Assembly (NCBI GenBank): GCA_000969725.1
Contig: JXSR01S015636.1
From: Ophiothrix spiculata
Taxonomy: Eukaryota; Echinodermata; Ophiuroidea; Amphilepidida; Ophiotrichidae
Length of the DNA stretch: 20,202 nt
Direction: 5' to 3' (one strand)
Position numbers and translations under genes: made by a program. Below, one piece after another: positions 11,401-19,265 of this stretch (positions within the stretch are counted from its first letter, which is position 1; every line of letters starts with the position of its first letter). The notes below the pieces were generated by a model. The model searched no databases, had not been told where the DNA came from, and worked only from the letters and a program-made list of their open reading frames with translations.

Positions 11401-14400
11401 AACCAGTCGAATTGTTCGAACATCATAAAATTATGAGGTTTCTGCGAAAAAGGGTTAACTTTTTCGAAGTAGGCTTTAGGCGTCATTTTGACCTTGATAA
11501 TTGACGTAAAATCACTAGTTAAGTGCCATGTATAAACAAGAGACCCTATTCAATATGTACGCCAAAAATTGTGATATTCTGATAGGTGTAAGTAGGTAAA
11601 AACTTGCAGTAAACATGACATTCGGCCGAGCGAGACGTTTTTAGGGACTGTAGCCTTAAAAACCCTGTTGTGGCATTTTTCATGAACATATGCTTTTTGG
11701 TAGGTATTCTGACGGCTGTCTTGAATTTGATGACGGCTATCATGGATGCTTTCATTTATTTTTGTTATAAAGATACTTAAAATACTAATTTAGAAGAGTA
11801 ATTTCCATTCTAGAAAAGAAAATAACATATGATTTACAATAGGTCCATTTAGTTTTCTGTTTAGATATCCAAGGTGAGTGCCCAAATTAAGAAATATGAG
11901 GTTTCAAAAAGAGGTATTAACATACTCCCGAAACCATTACTAGATATTCAATCTTTCCCATCTTTGCACAGACTAATGATTCAAATAGTGCCCAATCATT
12001 GTCACCCAAAATATGATTTGTTTGTAATGTTCTATTATATTATTCTGTAATGTATACATACCTCAACGTCGATGCCATCAAGCATATACCAAGCAATAGG
12101 CACAGATATAAATGTTACTGATTGTAGTATAAACATCACGTAAAAACGGGCCTTTACCAATGAAACACAACATAATGTTATTGTATAGGTGGTCATTCCA
12201 AGCGCTATCCCAAATACTAATATTCTGTTATGATAAATTGAATGAAAGTTACACATATTAGTTTTTTTTGACTTAATACACCTTATCACGCTGTTTTTGA
12301 CATAACTGTTTTGTAAGGGCTGTTTACATCAAGCCCGTAGCCAGGGGGGGGCGGGGGGCGTCGCACATCCCCAAATTTGACAATTTACAAAAAAGGTCCA
12401 CAAAAATTCACTAAATGACCACCAAAAGAACACCTAAAGCACCAAAACAAGCAAATGTAGGTCGTTTTTTTAATAAAATACTACACAAAATGCTTGGAAA
12501 ACTGCTAAAAAACTACTAAAATTATTTTAGGATCAACCAAAACGAACATTTTTCCTCCAAAAGGTCCACTTTTTGCAAATCCGCATCCCCCTTGAAAAAA
12601 TCCTGGCTACGGGTGTGGCTGTTGTAGACCCTTATCACTCATCGGAAATATATACTCAGCTGAATGAATATTCTACAAAAATATTCCAAACCTAAGGGCT
12701 CTGTCACACATCACGAAACGTACGAATAAGGAACTAATAACGTACACTGGTTTGGTCATTGAAATACATGTAATCGATTACCAAACCAGTGTACGTTATT
12801 AGTACGTTATTTGCACGGTACGGTGATGTGTGCCGTGGGCTTTAGCCAAGCACGATAATTACATAATTTACAAAGGTCAGATCATAAAATTTCCAAATGG
12901 CATTGATCAGAAAACTGATTGATGTACATGATATTAGTGGCGTGCCGATATTGGCAATGACCAATACATAAGAGAATAAAAACAAAATAAAACAAGCATG
13001 TAATTGATCAATTACAAAAGAACTTGATCAAGTCAGAGACAATAGTGTTTAAAAATATCATTGTTAAAGTGACAGAAATTACAATGCATGATGGATAAGA
13101 GATAAATTAACTTGTTGCAGTCACAAGCCAGAGAGGTGTTATTGGCACCTGTGACATTATAACTTCATGCAAAATGGATCAAAAGACAGTAGTAAATTCA
13201 AATCTTTTATTGAACGTTTGTTAAGGGAACGAAATATACAATTCCCTGCCTTACACACTTAGTATAACCATGGTCTAAAACTCTAAAATGATATATCTAT
13301 TTCCCGTAGTTTAACCCTCGTCTACCCAGGCTATTTTTGGAAACACGTCTACCCAAGGGGGGGGTTGTTGCAACCCCCCCACCCTAAATATTTGGAACGG
13401 AACCCCCTATGAACTATGGTTTTGCTATCAATAGATAGGTATGGTCCTCCCCTATCCAATGATACCAAGATCACAACAATCGGCCAAGGCGTTACGTAAT
13501 TATGACGTCATAAAGCTCGTTTGGATCGGAAAATCGGGATTTTGGCAAAATTGGCCACTAAAATCAAAATTTTGCTATAAAAGTTCTAAATGACCCATTT
13601 TCGTCGGGTTTTTTGCTAATAAAGAAGGGAAATGATAATTCTAACATGCCCTGCAAGTTTCAGCTTCATAGCATGCATATATTTTTCAAAATGGCGACTT
13701 AAAATTTTCCAGGGCTTCACCTACACCCCAGCTATCACCCGTCTGAGACAAAGAAGTGCCTATATTACTGATAAGGCAAGGTAAAATAAATCATATGTTT
13801 TACCATGTTTACGTCCGGACTTTAAACAATGGTGAGGGAAGTCCTTATTATTTTGTATCATTATGTAAAATCCATATACCAACGGCTTTGTTGACACGTT
13901 CTAAAATTGGAGAGGCCATCGTAGTTTTTTTGTTATTTCCAAATTGCTTTACTCCTAGCTTGAAGAAAGTGTTTGGAATATGTTTATTTATCATCACAAA
14001 ACACTTTAAAGTATCTATTTCTAGTATAACAGTTTCAGAGGATAAGTTATGGAACAAACAAGGGAGAACAATAAAAATTGGGATGGAAGGGGATGTGAAA
14101 CCCCCTATTTATTTTACTTGACTTTACGTTAAAATAAAAGAGAACTGTTACCCAAAACTGCTTCCAATCCCGATTATACCCCTGTAGAAACCGTACTGGT
14201 TTCGATTGGCTGATCCGAGTGACGCTAAAAGGCACCCATTGACCAATGGATACCACGGCGCACCTGCTAACTGAGCTAACAAGTTGACAATGATGAAGTA
14301 TGTTATAGCAATTTGAAGGTCTTTGCTGTTGGCCCACTCTTGCAATGTACATGTTTTAAGAGAAAAACAGTCGGTCGACGAAACAAAGGTGTGATTGTGG

Positions 14401-14918
14401 TAAAAAATGTCCAGATCAACAGATGAGGTATTTTGACAAGAATATGTACATTTGTTTACACGTACTTTCGGAACAAAATATAACGCGGCATTTACAATTG
14501 TCATCGATAGTAGTGATATAACAATTATGTATTTCCTGATGGAGTATTTGTCGGCAACATATCCGACAAATGGTGTGTACAATATTGACACAAATGGTTG
14601 AATACTAGCAATAATTCCTATTTCACCAGCATTCAACCCGATTTGTTTGTAATATAAAGCTATATATGACCTGAAAGCATCAGCCGCGAAAACAGTGATA
14701 AAATAAAATGCTCCAAACAAAATAGATTTCGATGAAATGTCCGCTGGATTGAACCACCAAAGTATCCTGTCTCTACATATTGAGCCGTCTCTTAGTTGTC
14801 CATTCCTTTCATTTTGTTTTGAATGATTCATATTTTTCGGTAAGAGGTGTTCCTTTAATTCTTTTAATTTTACATTCCATATCGTTAAAATACACAAAGA
14901 CAAATGCCTGAAAGTCAT
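8173..14918 (-). CDS. mfsd6: MFSD6-like major facilitator superfamily membrane protein, five exons, apparently complete
   Basis: I assembled this gene by hand from five minus-strand exons: join(14918-14152, 12224-12062, 10604-10454, 9724-9521, 8456-8173). They total 1569 nt, which is 522 residues plus a TGA stop. Every junction is GT-AG and every phase agrees. About twelve hydrophobic segments are visible, near residues 66-86, 97-117, 130-149, 202-222, 246-271, 283-304, 333-350, 366-385, 394-413, 414-435, 453-480 and 488-509. Family marks are YYKQIGL (89-95), PFV (108-110), the MFS motif-A-like GYVADKYSIRK (119-129) after helix 2, and FWYIDVLGGSYTVMG (354-368) leading into helix 8. A loop after helix 3 (about 151-200) has cysteines 157, 161, 184 and 190 and N-glycosylation sequons at 163 and 175. 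The family is multipass membrane transporter-like proteins. The substrate is unknown and assignment to MFSD6 rather than a sister MFS_1_like group is inference. Vertebrate MFSD6 proteins are longer. Confidence 0.8.
8565..9091. mobile_element. TTAA-flanked MITE (piggyBac-like ends) inside intron 4
   Basis: The two ends are perfect inverted repeats: TTAA then CACTTAAGTGGTCAAGG at 8565-8585, and the reverse complement at 9071-9091. TTAA on each side fits the target-site duplication of piggyBac-type elements. The remaining 17-bp ends start with the palindrome CACTTAAGTG, which itself contains TTAA. Inside are a 12-base G run (8614-8625), a matching C run near the right end, and no transposase. 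This is therefore a 527-bp non-autonomous element lying wholly within an intron of the gene. Confidence 0.75.
9398..9446 (-). repeat. Possible tRNA-derived SINE fragment
   Basis: On the minus strand the sequence contains GGTTCGATCCC, an exact match to a polymerase III B box, followed by a tRNA-like 3' part ending GAGCCAAGG and then a T-rich tract. No convincing A box lies upstream, so at best this is a truncated SINE head or a tRNA relic. A short GAT trinucleotide run follows at 9453-9466. Confidence 0.35.
9521..9724 (-). CDS. mfsd6: Exon 4 of the MFSD6-like gene (residues 361-428)
   Basis: The acceptor TTTCCCTTTTCAG|GT is strong and pyrimidine-rich, and the donor AGAG|GTAAGA is near consensus. 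Two bases finish the split glycine 361 and 67 codons follow, leaving one G for exon 5. It encodes helices 8 and 9 and the first part of helix 10 (MINNVIWMVIPLIIR). One N-E-T sequon at residue 389 lies in the short connector between helices 8 and 9. Confidence 0.82.
10454..10604 (-). CDS. mfsd6: Exon 3 of the MFSD6-like gene (residues 311-360 plus one base)
   Basis: This short exon has the acceptor CTGTCCTCAG|A and the donor CTAG|GTAGGT. Its 151 bases read as 50 codons plus one G, exactly the phase needed between exons 2 and 4. It encodes a basic central loop (ILKSERIFRIS) and helix 7, and ends in FDFWYIDVL. Across the splice this continues as GGSYTVMG, matching the aromatic-rich segment followed by GGS and MG that is typical of the start of helix 8 in MFS_1_like proteins. 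Confidence 0.77.
10974..11063 (-). repeat. tRNA-like sequence, likely a tRNA pseudogene or SINE head, inside intron 2
   Basis: The minus strand reads CTGCCTTGATAGCTCAGCAG at the 5' end, with the A-box-like TAGCTCAGCAGTAGA, and GGTTCGAGTCC as the B box. It ends in AAGGCAG, which pairs with the opening CTGCCTT (7 bp). The length is 90 nt. The D stem pairs 3 of 4. No normal anticodon arm forms: the best 5-bp stem, GCATG/CATGC, has loop ACTAACC without U33. The T stem is also weak. A functional tRNA is unlikely. Confidence 0.55.
12062..12224 (-). CDS. mfsd6: Exon 2 of the MFSD6-like gene (residues 257-310)
   Basis: The acceptor is TTATCATAACAG|A and the donor is GTTGAG|GTATGT. The first base completes a glycine codon begun in exon 1, and 54 whole codons follow, so the exon ends on a codon boundary. 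It encodes the second half of helix 5, a short loop with VKAR, helix 6 (about residues 283-304) and the start of the central cytoplasmic loop. The pyrimidine tract before the acceptor is weak, so the acceptor rests mainly on phase agreement and on continuity of the helix across the junction. Confidence 0.78.
12334..12613. mobile_element. 280-bp element with CCCGTAGCCAGG inverted ends, in intron 1
   Basis: CCCGTAGCCAGG (12334-12345) is followed by a G-rich run and is matched by CCTGGCTACGGG at 12602-12613. The interior is A-rich and non-coding. From memory, repeats with GTAGCCAGG-type ends next to a G run are common in marine invertebrate genomes, but I cannot confirm the family here. Confidence 0.65.
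12705..12832. repeat. Foldback hairpin with a 24-bp perfect stem and matching outer arms
   Basis: Bases 12733-12756 (ACTAATAACGTACACTGG...) and 12780-12803 are exact reverse complements around a 23-base loop. Outside them, CACACATCAC (12705-12714) pairs with GTGATGTGTG (12823-12832), and the intervening bases pair partly. The structure may extend to about 12696-12841. It looks like a small foldback MITE within intron 1. Confidence 0.8.
13311..13740 (+). repeat. Dispersed repeat, copy B (TTAACCCTCGTC / G-run hairpin family)
   Basis: It starts TTAACCCTCGTCTACCC and contains a perfect 10-bp hairpin, GGGGGGGTTG-TTG-CAACCCCCCC, at 13358-13380. TTTGGAACGG follows and later GGGTTTTTTGCTAATAAAG. The same ordered words occur in diverged form at 2999-3140. 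The right boundary is a guess. Confidence 0.5.
14152..14918 (-). CDS. mfsd6: Exon 1 of the MFSD6-like gene (residues 1-255 plus two bases)
   Basis: The exon opens at an ATG (14918-14916) and runs open to the donor GG|GTAACA, with GT at 14151-14150; an in-frame TAA lies just inside the intron. It encodes an N-terminal tail, helices 1-4, the cysteine-containing loop and the start of helix 5 (YGFYRGIIGIGSSFG). A second in-frame ATG encodes Met30, shortly before the family-like NPAD segment at 57-60, and is an alternative start. The first ATG also lies inside ATGACTTTCAG|G, which resembles a 3' splice site. An upstream 5' exon therefore cannot be excluded, and residues 1-29 are the least certain part. 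The exon ends in phase 2. Confidence 0.82.
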
Positions 14919-15435
14919 AACGTTCCACCGTGACTCAGTTCATTCATTTCATTTCGTTCCATTTTATTTGGTAAAACGACAGTTATACAAATACACCAAA
15001 TAGAAAATATTGCAAAATAGACAATCCAAAGTACGTGTTCTCAGTACACTTATTTCCCATTAAATTACTAAATAAGCAGGCACCCAGAACGAGGGAAACA
15101 ATACAATAAAACAAAAATCCCATAACGCAGGTCACGCTCACAATAGCGAGGTCACGAATTTTCTAATCATAACGTGCAGTGGTATTGAAATAAGCGACTG
15201 CGAATGGAGATTACTATTTTAAACTTTAGATGGATCTTTCTCTAAAGCCGACCAGGAAAGTGGATTGCTATCAATTTTGTCTATAAAATGTTTCCAAATA
15301 TGACGCTTTTTAGTGATTTTTTATGAGTATAAATAGCAAAATATTGAAATTCAATGTATCTTTTCGCTGGTTTGAGGAACTCGATATATAATATACAAAT
15401 AGAGAGTGCAATAATATTATTGTGCAAAATATAGG
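14919..15435. other. Upstream flank of the MFSD6-like gene
   Basis: This should hold the promoter and any 5' untranslated exon on the minus strand. I see no convincing TATA box, initiator or splice donor and cannot place the transcription start. Confidence 0.4.
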
Positions 15436-16450
15436 GGAAGGTGGGGCGAGTTGGCCCACCACGTGTTTCTGCTCACGTGACCTAGGGAGAATTATGTCAC
15501 TGGTGATTTTTGGTCATATATAATGCATCAAATTTACCATAAAATTTACAAAACCCAGCTCATCTCTTTGTGTGTGTCATCAGTAAAACGAGTTTTTGAG
15601 TTACCTAAGTAAACTTTTTTAGCAAACGTAATTTTGTACTAGTGTCAAGATATAACTTCGATGGTTCAAGTTATTATTATTGATTACAAGGTATGATACT
15701 TGTCCTACATGTCATGGGATCAAACCCCCTTTATCATTTGTTTTGTTGGTATACCACGAGGTTAAGTCAAAACTGGGACTACGGGGCGAGTTCGCCCCCT
15801 ACTACACGGGGTGAGTTGGCCCTGTGGCGAACTTACCCAAGATGGAGTGCTAACTTACTCGGACTCTTTTACAATTATATTTATGACGTTTTAACACGAT
15901 TTCAATTCTTAAAAGATAGATATATACGTATAATAAGACGCAATGAGTCTTAAATGAAACTGATAGGATATGTAGGCCTATATTGCATTATACTGCATGT
16001 TAACAGCAGGTTAAGCATTTTGAACTTCAAACATACGAGTCTTTTTGGAGCATATATCCGTATAAACAGTTTTTAACAATACGATTGCGTTGATTTTAAA
16101 GCCGTTGTTCCATCGAAAGCAACTATTTGTCAATCAACTACATAAATCAATCGCAAGACATTCATCTTTCTATATTCTAATGTGTAATTTTCTGAAAAGC
16201 TGTAGATAACACAGCAGGCTACAGCGTATCTTTTTAAGCATGTTAAAGATCGACCTTGTTTTAATTTATTAGGGTAATTCATCCTTAAAGGAAATATTCT
16301 TATGCATCACACTCTCCTGCATCACATAAAATAAACGTATGCATGGAATTTTCACGCTAAAATGCGCGTGTCTGGGTTTTTTTTTTAAATAGGGCCAACT
16401 CACCCCACTGGGTGGGCCAATTCGCCCCGCATAGCGGGGCGAGATGGCCC
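15436..16450. mobile_element. About 1-kb repeat element built around GGGGCGAGTTGGCCC motifs
   Basis: GGGGCGAGTTGGCCCACC at 15443-15460 is matched in reverse complement at 16411-16428 with one mismatch, giving inverted ends. Related words occur internally and at the right end: GGGGCGAGTTCGCCCC (15783-15798), GGGGTGAGTTGGCCC (15808-15822), GGGCCAACTCACCCC (16392-16406) and GGGGCGAGATGGCCC (16436-16450). A perfect 7-bp hairpin, GCCCCGC-ATA-GCGGGGC, lies at 16424-16440. The interior is AT-rich and non-coding, in contrast to the GC-rich motifs. Confidence 0.6.
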
Positions 16451-16713
16451 TTTTGACGTTTTTTTTTTTTTTTTAATTATTCGTATACGATAAGCCGCAG
16501 AGTCTTTGAATTTACGTAAAACATAGCTAGGATACATATCTATCTTGTGTTAACAGGAAAATCTTCTAGACCGTAACCTTTCCAATTCAGGAGCGTTTGA
16601 ACAAAAGGGCCCCCAATCATTAGGTCATATTTGGGCTTTTCTATTGGATCAGTCTAAATTTGACCGAATAATATATTTCATACTATTGCGTATGCATATG
16701 CATTTAATATTTG

Positions 16714-16808
16714 TTTTATATCATGATATCACACATGTTTGTTTCATGCCGTGCAATAGTACATACAAACTATTGCACGGCTCAAATCACTGTAATCATG
16801 ATATAAAA
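16714..16808. repeat. Nested inverted repeats
   Basis: The inner stem GCCGTGCAATAGT (16748-16760) pairs perfectly with 16769-16781 around an 8-base loop. The outer stem TTTTATATCATGAT (16714-16727) pairs perfectly with 16795-16808. The two stems share a centre, so this is a degraded foldback element. Confidence 0.75.
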
Positions 16809-16915
16809 TCAGATAGTTTTAAACAAGAGTAGAGATTGTCAACTGTCATGTCGTTGAAGTTTCGTCATATTTGTGTGCGTTTTTATGACAAAAACAATTT
16901 TCAAAACAAAACAGC

Positions 16916-17328
16916 AAGGTTTCTGACGAGAACGTTTTTTCATGTCGACATGCAGCAATGATTTGTTGGCGACATAAAGTTGATATCAAAGAGTTTAAGT
17001 AGTTTTGTGGGAAAGGCGAAATTGCTTGGATAAGCTTAATGTCCCGTTTTAGACGTAGACTAACCTATAATATAGTAATGTGCTATATTTCTTTGTGCAT
17101 TCGACAATATGGATAAAATTGATATTTTGTAATTATTTTGTTGCGAACCGTCGTAATAACTTTAAAATGGTTGTAAATGACGAACTAATAAGTATTAAAT
17201 TATTTATGCTGCTAATAAACAAGCATAAATTAACCATTAAACGTAAGTGTTTATGAATTACGAGAAATGCTTCATGTCGACATAAATGTCAATATAATGT
17301 CGATATAATGTTTGTCGACAGAAACCTT
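16916..17328. mobile_element. 413-bp candidate element with AAGGTTTCTG-type inverted ends
   Basis: AAGGTTTCTGACGA (16916-16929) and TCGACAGAAACCTT (17315-17328) match in reverse complement at 13 of 14 positions. Inside, TCATGTCGACAT occurs near both ends (about 16939 and 17271), with further GTCGA words. No frame or target duplication is visible. Confidence 0.5.
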
Positions 17329-18530
17329 AGTCAATTTATTCCCACACTACAGTTGAGCGAAGCACCTTTTGCAGTCAAGTGTATTTTTGGCTAAGTCAAA
17401 ACATTATATATTTTTAATATGATCAAACTACATGTATAAAGTAAAAATATGAAATCCTGCAAATTTCACCATTATTGGAAAAGCTGAAGTTTTTTAAAAA
17501 AATAAATGAAAATCGTATAGCGTCAATCAGACTTACGCCTACAGAACATTTTAGGAATTGAGTCCCACTCATCTGCATCGATCAGCCGATAATTACGGAA
17601 CTGTACTGTTTGGAAACTTTAGAACTTATCCCCGCTTGTTAATTAAACTTGTTTATCAAATTTTATAAAATCTGTCTCCTAACATGCGGGATTTTTTTAT
17701 TTCAAAAACCGTTTGATTTTTTTAGATTTTTCTTTCAGCATTGTCTTCAGAGTGTAATTATCTTTATTTTAATGTATTATTTGTCATAAGGGGTTGTATA
17801 TTTCTATTTAGCCGTGTGTCTCCATCAATCAGCAATAAGTGCAAAATTTGTTGAATTTCTGCTGTTTCTGACCCTAAATTACCATAATATCCTGAATAAT
17901 TGTTATTTGTTTTTTAATTGTTAAGGTAGAACAGTGTCTCTACAAAACATATCAAGGAAAATCAAGGCGTTTCACATTTTTTTTTACCTCTTAAAAACCC
18001 TTGGAAGTTCAATGTTTACCGTTTGCGTGTTGACCACCTTTAGTTCATAATGGGAGTACATTATACATGTTCCTATGGCTCACGTTTATTAGGGTTGTTA
18101 AAGATATATGGGTGAAGAGTAAGTCAATAAATGTAAGGTGTAAAATATTCGATTTGTTCTTCCTTTCCTCCTCGGAGTTGTCGTTCTTTACATGCCATTG
18201 CTATTTCCCCCGGGTCCATCAAACTTCAGAAAGCAATACAGATCAATTTTTTCTTTGATCCGCGTTTTTACAAATGTAAGTCGTCAAAAATTAGAACTTG
18301 CATTTTGTTTTTGCCTTTTGAATTATTTTTTCCAGGTTAATGGTTTATTTTTGTCATGATCCCTTCCTTAGAAAGTCACATAAATACATATTGTCACCCT
18401 ACTGTGAGCATTATTTAAAAAAATGCGACCTTGAAAATCTCCTACTAAACCAAAATGAAAATGGCCTAACTAACGCTTGTGAGATCGGTATTTTTATCAT
18501 AATTGGCCAACACCATTGGTTAGTTAAGCC
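17329..18530. other. Non-coding DNA, nothing assigned
   Basis: AT-rich sequence with homopolymer T runs. Only chance reading frames of about 60-73 codons are present, without recognisable domains or splice context. Confidence 0.45.
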
Positions 18531-18568
18531 ATTCAACCAGAGAGGTGCTACACCTCTCTGATTCAACC
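18531..18568. repeat. Hairpin flanked by 8-base direct repeats
   Basis: ATTCAACC occurs at 18531-18538 and 18561-18568. Between them is a hairpin, CAGAGAGGTG-CTA-CACCTCTCTG, with a 10-bp perfect stem (18538-18560, overlapping the repeat by one base). It may be a minimal insertion footprint. Confidence 0.6.
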
Positions 18569-18586
18569 CATAACAATAACATCACC

Positions 18587-18889
18587 CAGCACGTGCGTTT
18601 TGACCCAAACAAACGGTGTGACCATTTTTGCCACACGTTAAGTCTATGGGAAAAAAAGTCCGACTGCGATTTTATACCATAACTTTCGTGTAAAACCAAA
18701 AATAAGGGAAAACATGCCGGCCTATTATGCTGAAGGTTGTGCTTACAAGCCAGGACGGGACCCCTGCCGTTATTGTCGTCTTCCAACCGAGAAAATTCGG
18801 TCTGAATTGTACGTTTACGTGTGCCTATTGTGTTAATACGTATGGTTAGTGGACATGATCATTTGTTTGGGTCCAAAACGCACGTGTTG
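18587..18889. mobile_element. 303-bp MITE-like element with CACGTG-containing inverted ends
   Basis: The left end (18587-18613, CAGCACGTGCGTTTTGACCC...) matches the reverse complement of 18862-18889 (CAACACGTGCGTTTTGGACC...) over about 27 bases, with one mismatch and one indel. The ends contain the palindromic E-box CACGTG. The 88-codon minus-strand frame crossing the left end has no recognisable domain. Confidence 0.7.
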
Positions 18890-19085
18890 GCTGATTTACA
18901 TAAATAATGACGTCACAACTTTCCCGGCGTATAGAATGCAACTTTTAACGGAAGCTTCAGTTCAGTAGATGATCACAATGACACAAAGTCAGCAATAGCT
19001 ATTGATTATTCATACCTTTTGAGTTTGATCATGTCAGTAATAGAGATAATGCAATTTCAATGATTGATTACAATACCATACGTAC

Positions 19086-19265
19086 TAGATAAATGGTGAA
19101 ACAGAGACCGTTATCAGATATAATGTATCTTGGTATGGATGGCGAGTCATAAGACTCTCATATGGCGAGACGCGTAGCGTCGAGCCTTGTGATAGTCTAA
19201 TGACAAGCCATTCCATACCATGATACATTATATCTGAAAATGGTCTCTGTTGAACCGTTTATCTA
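19086..19265. repeat. 180-bp nested palindrome
   Basis: Arms 19086-19143 and 19208-19265 (about 58 bp each) are near-perfect reverse complements with a few mismatches and indels. They share the core CAGATATAATGTATC and the outer ACAGAGACC. The 64-bp centre has its own small hairpins, GAGTC-ATAA-GACTC and GACGC-GTA-GCGTC. This is a foldback MITE-type structure. Confidence 0.85.

Larger units (their letters stand above)
12225..14151 (-). other. Intron 1 of the MFSD6-like gene
   Basis: This 1927-base GT-AG intron carries three repeat structures, at 12334-12613, 12705-12832 and 13311-13740. A 121-codon plus-strand frame (13756-14121) has no recognisable domain and I treat it as chance. The remaining intron sequence shows nothing I can assign. 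Confidence 0.7.

Noticed and set aside
13756..14121. 121-codon plus-strand reading frame in intron 1
   Set aside because: It has no recognisable domain, low-complexity AT-driven composition and no splice context, and it ends just short of exon 1 on the opposite strand. Chance is the simplest explanation.
15693..15953. 86-codon plus-strand frame
   Set aside because: It overlaps the GGGGCGAGTTGGCCC repeat element and shows no domain.
18520..18786. 88-codon minus-strand frame
   Set aside because: It crosses the left end of a MITE and the hairpin at 18538-18560. No family features are visible.
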